From positions 1 through 33,384 of IMG/VR virus record IMGVR_UViG_3300049043_000100: a stretch of 33,384 bases of DNA. One strand, given 5' to 3'. The notes beneath the pieces are model-generated. The model ran no database searches. It was not told the origin of the DNA and saw nothing but the letters and a program-made list of their open reading frames with translations. The position numbers were made by a program, and so were the translations under genes. The number at the start of each line of letters is the position of its first letter. Positions within the stretch are counted from its first letter, which is position 1. Source of the DNA: a virus. This document shows positions 1-11,024 of the stretch, piece by piece.

Positions 1-47
1 ATAGCAATACGTAGACTGTTTGGCGTTCGTTCAGTTGACGTATTGCT
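1..47. other. Nanopore sequencing adapter remnant
   Basis: Bases 25-47 contain GTTCAGTTGACGTATTGCT, which is the end of the Oxford Nanopore ligation adapter (GTTCAGTTACGTATTGCT) with one inserted G. Bases 3-16 carry the opposite orientation of the same adapter (AGCAATACGT followed by AGACTG). Together they form a 10-bp perfect inverted repeat (3-12 with 38-47). The adapter sequence is known from sequencing practice; the match is seen directly. It is not phage DNA. The insert probably starts near base 48. Confidence 0.85.
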
Positions 48-90
48 CCAATGACCAACTGCATCTTTATCTAAATTTAGTTTTCTTTTC

Positions 91-1059
91 TTAATTCCTT
101 CCTTTTTTTATATTATCAAATATTTCTTGAATTTTATTTTTTCCATCCATTCCCTCATAACCATAAGGAGTTATATATTTTTCAGCAAGATCTTGATAGA
201 ATTGGTCTATAAGCTTGTCTTTGATTAGAGAGTTATACCCACTTGTTCCATTTGTCTTTTTGCTATTTCATGTGGAGAAAGTCCTTCTTTTATTACCTTT
301 GTTTTTCAATTTCTGCCAAACTTTTACCAACTTTAGTTAAATGTCTATCTGCTATTACAATAGGATTTGATTTCATAGCACTTCCCAATGGGTCAAATCC
401 AAGAGCACCTAATCCAGCTGTCATAGCTACATTTAAAGCTGCTTCTTCTTGCTGTTTTAGAATTTCCTAAACTTGAAGCTAAGTCACCCACCATCTTTAC
501 AGGGTTGACATATTCATCAAATACTTCTCTCCATCCTCCTACATTCCCAGGGAATAGTCTAAACTTCTCACCTATATCAAAGTTCTTTTCTTTGAAATGT
601 ACCTTTTGTATTTCTTGCTTTTTTTCTTTCTTTTCTAAAACTTTTTGTTTATGTTTTTCAGTTGCTACTTTTTGTTCTTCTGTAATACGTTTGTTTTCTT
701 GCCATTCAGCTTCAGTGAGAGGTCTAGGTTTTGGTGCCACTCTGGTTCCATCTTGACTAATACTCTTTGGTTTAAAATCTTAGTCCCTCTTGATCGAATC
801 TCATACCATCCTGTGCACTGGCTTTTGTCTTCTTTGCATATTTTCCATTGGAAGGAATGCTTCCTGTTACGTGCGTTACATCATTCCTGTAGCACCAGGG
901 AGATCACCACCTATTGCAAATTGTCCACCCCCAAGCAGGACTATAATTCCTACCCTGTGTGTCATTACCCATACCTACAAATCCTGGAGGAGTGAAAATG
1001 TCATAATCATTATAATTAAGCTCACCGCCTGATTCATATTTGTCTAACCACTTTTTCAT
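91..1059 (-). CDS. Structural protein of crAss-like type, unknown function
   Basis: Read across at least four frame jumps, this gives about 320 residues. It begins MKKWLDKYESGGELN at 1059, one base after the stop of the upstream gene, which fixes the start. Near residue 45 comes QFAIGGDLPGATGMMYAR, followed by NGKYAKKTKASAQDGMRF, then a strongly charged Lys/Glu-rich helical stretch (about residues 100-160). The C-terminal third has a Gly/Ala-rich segment (GALGFDPLGS) that could insert in a membrane, and ends near IQEIFDNIKKGRN. The Gly-Gly/MYAR pattern is one I associate with virion proteins of Bacteroidota phages next to the tail genes. The role is not known to me; a cargo or pore protein ejected with the DNA is an inference from position and composition. 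Confidence 0.6.
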
Positions 1060-1060
1060 G

Positions 1061-1936
1061 TTATTTGTATGACACTTGAGAGGATGAAATAATAAATTGT
1101 GAAACTAGGTGAATGTCAAGACCTATTATCAAGAATATGTCTCACCTTCAAATCTTTAGCTCTTAAGGGCTCTTTCTTGAAAGACCTCTTTCCATAATCC
1201 ATGTTAGCTTGATTAACCACCTTATCAATAGACATGTTTTCACACGTAGTTACAGAACAAAGGAACTTGTTTGTTTTTAACCAATGACCAGAATGTGTTA
1301 TATTGATAGAAGTTATCGCTCTCTTTGTATATGTAATTGTCTTACTATCAGTGTTGTATACAGGATACTTCATGTATTCCTTTAAGTTATTGATGGGGCT
1401 TGGGAGCAAGAATCAATACACCTGAGGACTGTTGTCCATTGTACAGAACAGCTTTATTAAACCATGCTCCATACTATTTCTATCTTAAGGTTGTCATTAA
1501 ATGCTCCATCATCTGTTGGAAAGTATTTATACACCTTTGTATAGTCTTGAATGGATTGTAATATCTCATCTTGATATTTATACGCAAATGGATATTCTAT
1601 AATGTATGGCTCAGTGTTCCCATAGAAATGGTTGGTACATGGTTGTAGTGATGAGATGTCTCCATATACAAGCTGTACTAATTTGTTTATATCCATCACT
1701 TGCTATATCTAATGGGGAACCAGTGGTAACTAAAAAAGACTTTTTCTTCTTACATTTCGCCTGTAGATTCTAATACTATTACAGAGAAACCTCATTATTA
1801 ACGCTATAGCTCACACCATCAATCAATGATTGTTTAGATACATCTGTAGCTAATACATTCTCATATTCATCTGTTATAATGAATGGTCCTACATTAGCAG
1901 CAGAGGAAGTTAATTTTATGGTGACTACTTTAGACA
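1061..1936 (-). CDS. Tail-associated structural protein with N-terminal beta domain
   Basis: About 290 residues when joined over several frame jumps. The start at 1936 follows the preceding stop by two bases, and the stop at 1061 lies one base before the next ATG, so this is a tightly packed operon gene. Residues 1-65 form a small predicted beta domain (VTIKLTSSAANVGPF, then ATDVSKQSLIDG) that recurs in the appendage gene at 14121-14589. The rest carries YGNTEPYIIEYPFAYKY, FNKAVLYNGQQSSGVL and KEPLRAKDLKVRHILDN. I recognise this second part as a region conserved at the C-terminal side of the large tail protein of crAss-like phages. It may be part of, or bind to, the tail muzzle. Function is inferred from position only. 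Confidence 0.6.
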
Positions 1937-1938
1937 TA

Positions 1939-4900
1939 TTATGATAAAATTATTTTTATTCCATTAGCAATGTTTCCTGAAGTGAATGTTATAGGATTAA
2001 TTGTTACTGTATGGCTACCATTCCCAGAAACTGTGAATGTTAATGGTAATCCTGTAGTTCTATCTACAATGTCTGACGATAATACAGTCATATTAGAAGA
2101 TAGAGCATTGTTAGTAATCACTATTGAATTGGATCCTACAATTCCATTAGGAGATGTTCCTAGTGTATTTGGTGCGGTTGGTAATGTTATATTTGTTAAA
2201 CCAGTTACATTTATACCATTTAATGCCACTGTAAAGTTATTTTGGCTAGTTCCTATTGAGTTTGAATTTCAATAGTCATTGGAGCCACAGTTGTAGTGGT
2301 GGTAGTGGTGGATGTGGATGTGCTTGTAGATGTAGTGGTGGTTGTTACAGGAATACGATTGTATATTTCAACAATTACACCACCTAAAACATGGAACACT
2401 ACACTATTGTATTGAGACTCTCCTGTAAAATACCATCCATCAGGTATTGTGGAGCAGTCTGTCGTACCATTCCATACATACACTCTGGAGCCCTCATACA
2501 ATCCTTCATATTCAACATCTAAATATGTGGGGACAACATTTACATATTGACTACCAAACGTATTCAAATATGCAACAGCAGCACAAGCAGCAGACGAACT
2601 TCCTGTAGAAGTGGTGTTGCTAGGAGGAGATATTGTTAAATATCCAGTGTAAAATACTTCTCTATTCACATTAGAAGGTCTTTGGCAAGGGGGTGGAGGA
2701 GGTGGTATAGTTATTATTGCTGTTCCTGCTATTACTACAATCCAGGAATCTCAACTGTTCCAACCAGTCTACAATCAAGAGTGGTGGTCAGTGGATGTAG
2801 TGGAAGATGTAGAACTTGTAGAAGTGCTGCTAGAGGTTGTAGTGGTAGTTGGAACAGAAACAGGAATACCAACAATCGCATCAAAATCATCACAACATCC
2901 ATTAACACCAGAATAGAAGAAATTGTTTTCTCCTATATACCAATTAGGTAGATAGCTATGGAAGCTAGTCCCAGCTCTTGGTCTTCATACTTAAAAGATA
3001 GTGTCCAGCTCTTATTACAGAAATAGGTTTCATCTGTTAAATAAACCACTTTTGACGAATAGTGAAGACTTATACACATAAAACTCTTTTGCTACATCAT
3101 CGTATTTAACATCAGATGTTTTTGGAATATAGTCTAACTTAGTGATAATCACCCTATCATACTTTCTGTCATACACACCAGTGCAATCCTATTCCTGTGA
3201 AATGGTTATACTGTAGGAACATCTGGAAAATAGCGTAATATTTCAAATGGTCTGTAAAGACCTCATTCCTGAACCAAATGCAGATAGGTCTACAGCTTGT
3301 TGTCCAGAGATGAGAAACACTTGTCCACGTTTAGCATCCACCGTGATTTGTCCCTGAGGAATCTTTAATCGGAATTTATTCTGACTACCTACATATACCT
3401 AAATCTGTTTCAGCAAAATCAATAGGAGGAGCAGAGCTGAACAGTCTATTGTTTCCTGTATATGCAGCTTGAGGATTACTGGTGTCTATTGTTAATAAGT
3501 TGTTGTATAACAGTGTCTTATTACTACAAAACGAGCAGACAGCCCTGTTCTGTATACCATCCAGAGAAACTAAATTTGCCATAGTTTTGTGGGAAATCAT
3601 AATAAGAAACAGCTCTGTAAATCAACCAACTGTTCACTACTACTATCAGCATCTATATTCTGAGAGTCAGAATAGATGGCCTTAAAGGGATAGTAGGTGT
3701 AACATGGCTTACTCCAATCAACAGGCAAATGTGTGAAGGTGTTCTCTTTATTCTGTTTGGAGAATGTCACATTGTAATAATATGTGTTATCCTGAGCTAT
3801 TGGAACAAAGGTTTGTTGAACCCAATCATCAGGAATTCCTGTACTTACATGAGGCCAAAACTCTCCTTCTTATTATTAAATGCTTGACGAAGGTCAACAT
3901 TATAAGAACTTTCACAATAGAAATTAGGTATTCATATGCAAACATATAGAAATATCCATAGTAATAAGTTCTTGATGGGTTGCTAGATGGTAATTGTCCT
4001 GCACCAATTGCTTGTGAATTAGGACAATCAAAGTTGTGTGCCTTGTATGATATAATGTTTGATAAAATTGCAAAGTTGTCTGCTGAATAGTCTTTCAGAA
4101 TAGAACGTGCTCGAATGCCAATACTTTGGATAGGCAACATTACCTGATTTCAGTCGTAGAATATATCACTATCATCTGGAGCATCCACTCTGTTGTCTAT
4201 AAAGAAAGGAAGCTTTGTTTTATATGCAAATCTACTAATAAATGTCCCCTGCCACCAGAAAACAGTAGCTACATTCAGCAGTGCATTATATCAACTATTG
4301 CTTGGAAACCAGTGTCTACTGTTTCATAAGAATATATTTGTCCATATTGGTTGATGAATACATTCTTTATTGAGGCATAATGAGACAACAGATATGTCTT
4401 TCTCCTGTGCTGGGAGAAGCACAAACATTCTTGCTAGAGATTGTAAATCTTGAATTGTCTGTTATAATTGGAACCCCTGCAGGATTCATGTTTGGACTAT
4501 CACTCAGCAAATGGTAAAGGAGTTTTATTAACGTCTGTTCTTAAATATACAGAGGTTTCTCTATTTGTAATTATTGATGTCTGTTTTTATCTCCAACATT
4601 TAATACACCAGGAATTAAATATCTAGCAATATATCCTATCTTTGCTTAATTCCTTGATTATCAGAACTCCCCACACCATAGTTGTAATCACCTATTGAGT
4701 TGAAAGAATATGCATAGTTTTTCCTTGTTTAATACCATTCGAGTCAGATGGCAAGATGGGCTTGGTATGCAGTGAACATTGCTGTTGGGTCAAATGGATT
4801 AGTTGTTTCACCCAGTGCACGTGAACTATTCAATGCATCTCTTTGAGCTTCTTCTGTCCAAGTTAGTCTGCATTTAGCATTGTTTTTCACCTGAACAAAG

Positions 4901-7332
4901 TGAGCTTTACCACCACCAAACACTACACTTTCCACCTTCAAAACATTTCCTAAGAATGGTTGCCCAAAGGATGTTTCAGGAGAATTGAATATTTGTCTAT
5001 ATTTCTCTGTCACTCCAGGTTGAGAGTTTCTGATTTCACAATTTTGACCTGTGACAGTTCTAATATAATGAAAACATAAATCACCAGGACCATCCACCTT
5101 AACAGGTGTAGTTCCTGGCACTACATTCACTTCCATATCTATTGCACCAAGGCCATCCATCTACCCATTCGGTCACAATACCTCTAACAACATCCTCATA
5201 TTGTACTCTTGCTCCTCTTCTGATTTCACCACAGAAACACACCTCAATACTCCATACATCATATGTAGAAAGACCTATTTCTGCTTCTGCAGGACCAACA
5301 ATTAAAGGTTTTCCTATAGAGCACAGTTGATAGGTTCCTAATGCTGTATATTTCTTTGTTGTTTGTTTGTTTGTATTACAATCTGTGTATATTACATCTG
5401 CATAAGAAGCTCCTCCATTAGGGTCTAATTGCAGTTTTGTAATATTAACATTATACCCATCACACAATTGTGAAAATGCATTGTTTGTTGTATTTAAGAA
5501 TGGGTCTGCAGTTAGGTCATTGTAAGGGTAGTTTGGATAGTAATAGGTTTGGTCTTCTCTAGTGTATGTGTTTACATTCCTGAGCATACCCTTAGCTATA
5601 ATCAGATTTGTTTGTACCTCTATTCCCACAGTATGATTTTAAACCCTATAATATCAGCTTTCTGTTCAGCTGTTAATCCAGAACTTTGTATAAGATTAGA
5701 AACTCTTGTACATCCAGTCTGACACCCATAGGAAAGACAGCATCATTTCCCATAACTAATCCTGAGGAGCCAGTGAATACCTTTGAGCTCGTATGCAGGG
5801 CTAATATTAATATCAGGGAACTTGTGATGTCTAATGGGCTTACCAGCTAAATCTCCCCATACATCACTGTTACAAGGATAGGTTTCTGTTGATTCCCAAT
5901 AAGAGAATGTACCATATTGATATGGTCCTTTGTATGTTACGTTAGATGAATATCCAGGAGCAAATCCTGTTACATTAGCTGTATTGTATATTTTCCAATA
6001 CTTACTATATCCAATTCCTCCTAATGTATAATCAGGAGTGCCAACAAAATCAGGATTGGTATCTGGTATATCTGGAAGGAGAGATTCTGTATTACTTAGT
6101 GCTTTCCCAGGGATGTGAAATCCATCTGTTTGTTTACCATTCTTCAGAAGGAATACAATCTCAAAAGCATACACCTCATCCCTTAAATATCCTCTTAAGT
6201 TTGTAGCATTTAGCTCATTTGCATAGTTTTCTGTGGCTGGAAGTCTCCATGTTTGCCATCTGAAGAGATATTTATTAGCTATGCTTTGATAGTTGATTCT
6301 ATCAATAGATGTAAGATTGTCCCAAACAAGAACATCCTGGACATTTGTCAAATCTTGAGCAATTTCGTAATAAGGAAACTTCTCAAATATATCATCCACT
6401 GTCAGACGTATTTGTGTTACATTCTGGCCTGTATATGTGATTGTTTTATTGTAACTATCTATATCGTATGTACCAACTAGTTCTACAGACGTAATATCAT
6501 TCACTGTTTTTATTACAGCAATGTTAATGTATTTATACAGCCCTGTGTCTTCTAAGTTGTTGATATTCAATACAATAGACTTTCCAACATTGTAATTGAA
6601 ATTAACAGATGTTAGAGCTGTGTCAGCAGATTGGTGTAGGATTAGTGATTGAATAATAGGAAGTGTAAGGATTTCCTTGAGAGTCACAATATTGAATAGC
6701 AAATTGGTATGTACCAGCTGTTAAGTTTCCTGTGCTAGTAACATCAACTACAGATAGTTGTGGAATCTTAAAATTGGGTTGAAGTTTCAGTTGGTTACAA
6801 TCAGACATCATCCGTGTAATCAGGATTGCAATTCAGGAGTGCTACCTGGTCTAAGTATCTCTTGGAACATTATCTATATCTAAATATCTTCTAGGATTGT
6901 AACCATCTGTCCAATAGATTTCCGTAGAACAGTTAGTTATTTTATGCAGCAATCTTATGTATTGGATGGTGAATGTTAAAATTCAAGACAGGGAGCATTG
7001 ACAATTACACAGATAGAGACAATCATTGTTGCTCCCATACATCCAATCTGACTATCATTGGTGTCAGGATTTGTAATGAAAAATATATGTTTGTTCTTCT
7101 CCTGTATCAAATGAGACCCTATTAATATAAAGCCAGAAGGGAATGTAACACATAGTTCATTCCCTGGCTCATTCTGATAGTTAACAGAACTTGCATCATA
7201 GTTTTCAACAGAAGCATTTAATGCATAGGTGAACTTCCCTTACTTGATTTGATTAGGGGTTTGGTCCATGTTTAGACCTGTTGTAGCATTGTTGTATTCC
7301 TGTCTAATATTACCTTGTTCCTGTTCAGCCAT
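1939..7332 (-). CDS. Giant tail protein, crAss-like muzzle/stabilisation type
   Basis: One gene of about 1800 codons, broken here into many frames. The start at 7332 is three bases after the upstream stop and gives MAEQEQGNIRQEYNNATTGL. In order: an N-terminal region (NEPGNELCVTFPSGF), a long beta-rich region best preserved at 6702-5743 (TVDDIFEKFPYYEIAQDL, GDLAGKPIRHHKFPD), a middle part (SFNSIGDYNYGVG; WQGTFISRFAYKTKLPFFID near 4240), then IPQGQITVDAKRGQVF, YDRVIITKLDYIPKT and SFHSYLPNWYIGENNFF near residue 1450. After that come a Thr/Ser linker, a Pro run, an added domain (2669-2350), a second Thr/Ser linker and a last beta domain. The order and motifs match the large tail 'muzzle' protein family of crAss-like phages as I know it. 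The C-terminal linker-joined domains look like added surface modules. Confidence 0.75.
2287..2348 (-). repeat. Thr/Ser linker (second) in giant tail protein
   Basis: A run of ACT/ACC/TCT-type codons encoding almost only Thr and Ser, ending before VAPMTIEIQTQ. It separates the inserted 2350-2669 domain from the final beta domain. It is DNA-repetitive at the codon level, not an exact tandem repeat. Confidence 0.85.
2779..2852 (-). repeat. Thr/Ser linker (first) in giant tail protein
   Basis: Encodes about 24 Thr/Ser residues after NGCCDDFDAIVGIPVSVP and is followed within about 30 residues by a run of six prolines (near 2690). It marks the end of the conserved part of the giant tail protein and the start of its variable C-terminal modules. 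Confidence 0.8.
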
Positions 7333-7334
7333 TG

Positions 7335-8005
7335 TTATAAATATCTTAAGTAAAAATTTTTATTTTCTCTTAATTTTTTTGTCAAACATGAGTAATTCAT
7401 TTTTAGTAAATTAGCTGCATCTTTTACAGATGGATATATTTCATTTGTAAGTGTATTTATTACTTTCTTAGCAAATGGACTATTTCTCCCTGCTCTTTTA
7501 CCAAACATTGGGTGTTTTTCCCCACTTCTTCAGTAATTTGGATTTTTATCACCATAACTTCCGTATCTTGGATGTTGTTCTTTTGGTTTATTTTCCAATA
7601 TCCTATATTACCATAAGCTGGATGATCTTTTCCTTTACCAGTACATTGCATTTTTTCTCTTCCAGATTGTGCATTACTCGAGTTTAATTTAGTTTCGGAT
7701 GAAACTCTACCATTACTTCCAGGTTCTTTAATATTAAGCATCTCTATTCCACAATCTTTGTAAAGTTGCCAATATAAAATTTCATTATTATTATATTATA
7801 TTTTTGAGGAGTATCTATTGGTAATTCATGTACTATTTTGAATACATGATTATTATATCCATATTTTAATAATGGTATCTGTGTATCTTAATACTGTTGA
7901 GTATTTCTTAAATTTTTATATTTACTTTTTCTAGCTAGTCCAATTTTTACTTTGACCAATATAAATTTTACCACTCGGAGATGTTATTTTATAAATTACT
8001 ATCAT
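7335..8005 (-). CDS. GIY-YIG homing endonuclease with NUMOD3-like repeats
   Basis: About 220 residues over several frame jumps. It starts MIVIYKITSPSGKIYIGQSK, which holds the GIY-YIG core as IYKI followed by YIGQS with the expected spacing. After a middle part (YWQLYKDCGIEMLNI) come repeated His-Pro-x-Tyr/Phe-Gly units (DHPAYGNIGYW, HPRYGSYGDKNPN, HPMFGKRAGRNSPF), the pattern of NUMOD3 DNA-binding repeats. The C-terminus (TLTNEIYPSVKDAANLL) looks like a NUMOD1-type helix-turn-helix. The start lies one base after the stop of the structural gene at 8007, and the end lies two bases before the start of the giant tail protein. It is therefore a freestanding endonuclease gene in the junction, not inside an intron. 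It is more AT-rich than its neighbours. It probably nicks or cuts phage DNA lacking the insertion. Confidence 0.82.
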
Positions 8006-8006
8006 T

Positions 8007-8981
8007 TTATGAATTTCTTCTATATCTACTTACTCTATTTGGTAATTCATACATGTTGAAACGATTTAATTCCTGTTTAATTTTTCTCTGTTTTTTTCGT
8101 AAACTGTAGATTTTTTGATTTCTATGTCAGCCATAATGAACACTTCTTTCAGACTGTTGTTTGTAATACACCAGTTTCTTTTCTAATTGATTGAAAGTTT
8201 CATCATTGGTTTGATTTGTTAATGTTTCAAACATCTTAAACTTAATGAATGCTTCAATGTATTCCTAATACGATAGTTATCATGGAATCATTTGACTTCC
8301 AGCACTATCATATTCTGTAGCATAGAAAACCAAATGAACAACACCATTACGAAACTGTTTACAAACTTATTGTCTCTTATATCAAAACTATCATATCCTG
8401 AGGAGCCAGGAGTAAATTGGTTGATAGGAGGGGCTTCACGATAGAATTACCCCAATTGCTTGTATAATCTACACCACAGTTTCTCTTGGCTGAAATATTT
8501 CCTGGTTTAAGTAGATATTCTCTTCTATAAGTGACAGGTGCTTGATTGTTTGTTTTATATACAGCTTGAATCAAATCGGGCATGCATGTTAGGACAGTTT
8601 TCTTGTCCGCAATTACCTTCTTGACAAGGAGTACCACTTGCAATAACAGGACTCACCTGTATTGTTGTAGAAGTGGCTGCCTGAGAATAGAATGAGTATT
8701 CAGCTTGTTGGTAAGGAAATACCATTTACAGCTGTACAAAGCCATGCTTCACGAACAGCATAAGAAGTTGTCTGGAAGCCTTGCTTCATAGTCAGAAATG
8801 TTCAATATATCCTCAGCTATTACATAGGTGGTTCTTCCCAGCTTTCTAGACATTTGTCTAGATAGGTGGGAAACATTAAATCATCTATGGCTCCTGTATC
8901 AAAATAGCTTTTAAACTCTTCCTTAACAGTGGCATAGATGGGCTCAGGACTAACAAATTGATATTTGTAATAATAACTCAT
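8007..8981 (-). CDS. Tail/ring structural protein of crAss-like type
   Basis: About 320 residues joined across frame jumps. It begins MSYYYKYQFVSPEPIYATV, followed by YFDTGAIDDLMFPTYLDKCL, AVREAWLCTAVNG, RREYLLKPGNISA, NDETFNQLEKKLVYYKQQ and a basic C-terminus (NMYELPNRVSRYRRNS). The ATG at 8981 is four bases from the upstream stop at 8988. I recognise the pattern as a conserved tail-adjacent protein of crAss-like phages that precedes the giant tail protein. A ring or tail-hub role is inferred from position. In relatives the next gene would be the giant tail protein; here a GIY-YIG gene separates the two. Confidence 0.65.
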
Positions 8982-8987
8982 TCTTTA

Positions 8988-9466
8988 TTAAATTTTCCAC
9001 TCATGATAAATATGTTGATATTTGTCATCGGTTTTTATGTAATGTGACAGAAGTCTTGAGAGTTTCTCTGGCAGGTTTAAAGAACCAAAATGCCATGTGT
9101 CTAAATCTAGCTGTTTTCTTGAACCATGCCCATCCAAAGAAATATCCCTCAGTGTGGTAGTTGAAATTATATATTATCTTTCCCTTCTCTTTGGTCTTCT
9201 TCCAATCAACAGGAAGATTGATAAACTCTTTTCCATCCACACCTTTTATTTTCCTACGCTTCTTTTTCCTTATAGACCATTCACCAAATCCAAAAGGAAG
9301 TCTTGCTCTTTCACCTGTTTCAAGAATGTATTCTTTGAAAGCATTGTTGAAAGAATAAATGATGTTTCTCCATTCGTCAAATGATAATTTGATTGATGGA
9401 TTAGTCTTGCAGAAATGGTTGTAGTTTTCTTTACTGGATGATCTCCAGTCTACTTTTCACTCTCAT
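8988..9466 (-). CDS. Small conserved tail-region protein
   Basis: About 155 residues with at least two frame jumps, one near the start and one near 9050. Visible motifs are SIKLSFDEWRNIIYSFNNAF, RARLPFGFGEWSIRKKKRR, FINLPVDWKKTKEKGKIIYN, YHTEGYFFGWAWF and, in a second frame, SHYIKTDDKYQHIYHEWK at the end. The protein is very basic and rich in aromatic residues. The start at 9466 is two bases after the preceding stop at 9469. Homologues in this gene order are known in crAss-like phages without a firm function; a neck or tail role is inferred. Confidence 0.62.
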
Positions 9467-9468
9467 TA

Positions 9469-10199
9469 TTATCGAAGGTTTGGAGCATTCGGTGATTGAC
9501 CATCAATTCCATCTTCTGAGATGTCAGTTTTAATTTTGAAATATGTATTTAATAGCTTCTGAGAGGTTAATTCCAACACCTGTTTTTCTAGATAGCCTGG
9601 AACAGGAGATTCTCTATCTAGAGGATTCTTGCATAACTCTTCGTTTGTATATTGTACATTACCACATCCACACTCTGGATAGAGAATAGAAATAGGTACA
9701 TCTTCCTCAAATAAAGCTACCAATCTGATTGCTTGTAGTTGAGGATTGCTTACATACAAATAACCATTAGAAATCCAATAGTATTCCTCTTTTTTAATTA
9801 TAGGAAGTTTCAGCAGATTTACATATCTATTGACAGTCGTTTCTTTTAATTTCTTTCCTTGTCCGCCCATGTCATGTTAATTGAGTAGACACCCTGGATA
9901 ACATATTGGTAATTACCCTCTGTTATCCTTGGGAGCTTGAATTTTGACCTTCCTACAGTGCAGGGGTCTACATAATCACAACATTCAGAAATAGGAACTT
10001 CTACCATTTCCAAACAAGGAATAGTAGTAAAAACTGTATCTGTTGCCCATAACTTTCTTAAATTGGTTTCCCTTTTTATCAAAAGAAAGGCATTGTTCTT
10101 AATCTCAGACATGATTGCTCTATCTGTTATCAAACTATCTGTTGACAACAATTTATGCATACTGCGAACAGAAGATACTAAATATCTAAAAGTACTCAT
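9469..10199 (-). CDS. Tail ring protein of crAss-like type
   Basis: About 243 residues with one frame jump near 9860. The N-terminal part reads MSTFRYLVSSVRSMHKLLS, then LIKRETNLRKLW, FTTIPCLEMVEVPISECCDY and a switch of frame at QGVYSINMT. The second part has NRYVNLLKLPIIKKEEYYW, NGYLYVSNPQLQAIRLVALF, ECGCGN, and ends in LNTYFKIKTDISEDGIDG. The pattern matches a ring/neck protein family of crAss-like phages in my memory. Two Cys pairs (ECCDYVDPC and ECGCGN) might bind metal. The start lies one base after the stop of the upstream GIY-YIG gene. Confidence 0.68.
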
Positions 10200-10200
10200 T

Positions 10201-10997
10201 TTAATTTAAAATTTTATTACTCCAAATATATCCCTTGTATATATTATTTTTTCTATTAACTGCGTTGTGTATACCACTTGTAAATAGTCCCGTTTTATTA
10301 GATGCGTCTGAGTAAGATGAGTATTCACAAATAAGTTCTTTGTTTAAGGAATATTGAAATATAGGATTACAAATTTTTGATAATCTTTTATTTATTCCTT
10401 CATTATAATTTACAGGATTAATTTTAGAACCACAATACTCATATCTCCACTGATATCCTTTAAATGTTATTCCTTTGAGACTAGGTATCCTATTATTTTT
10501 TAAATTGAAAAATCTACCTATATCTGAAATACTATCCCATTCCTTAATAAAATTTCCTTCTAAATCGTATTGGTATGCTTTTTTAGATTTAGAATTATTT
10601 TTTCCAAACTTTCCTCTACTATAGTTATTTTTTGACAGCTTTGATTTTGTTTCATTTGAAACAATTTTTCCCTGATTACCATCTCCACCATTCGTTAAAT
10701 TAGATAATGTTCCTGTTTTTTTATCTATTCTACCATATAAATTAATAAATTCAATTTCTTTTTGTTTAATGAATTCATAATTATTAGATTCTATTAATAT
10801 TTCAATTCTATATTGAGTTTTTTAATTATATCATTATATATTTTACTTTATGTTTACGATACGCTCTGTGATATTCGGAAGTTAAAGTTTTGAATTTTCT
10901 TTTTATTAGTTTTTGTCCCAATTCCTATATAAAATGGTTCATTTTTATCAAGTCTAATATATCTATATAAATAATATTTGCCAATATCCTCAATCAT
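10201..10997 (-). CDS. GIY-YIG homing endonuclease with two NUMOD1-like repeats
   Basis: About 262 residues with frame jumps near 10870 and 10820. The start MIEDIGKYYLYRYI is followed by EPFYIGIGTK, giving a GIY-YIG core (YLYRYI and YIGIGT). A middle segment has EIEFINLYGRIDKKTGTLSN and LTNGGDGN, typical of this endonuclease group. The C-terminal half holds two similar units, AYQYDLEGNFIKEWDSISDI and IFQYSLNKELICEYSSYSDA, each followed by a helix and KGYQW or KGYIW. These are NUMOD1-like DNA-binding modules. An alternative start at 11025 overlaps the upstream stop as TAATG but needs an extra frame jump. The stop at 10201 is one base from the next start. It sits between the phosphoesterase and ring genes with no extra spacer. 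Confidence 0.83.
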
Positions 10998-11024
10998 CAG
11001 AAATAAGTTTTCTATAAGTTGACA

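Noticed and set aside
505-1032. Plus-strand open frames of 80-116 codons in the first kilobase
   Set aside because: They are the antisense of the 91-1059 gene, rich in Phe/Ser/Cys as expected from the reverse of Lys/Glu-rich coding, and have no protein pattern.
7335-10997. Group I introns carrying the GIY-YIG genes
   Set aside because: Both endonuclease genes lie between complete neighbouring genes; the neighbours do not continue across them and no intron core was recognised.
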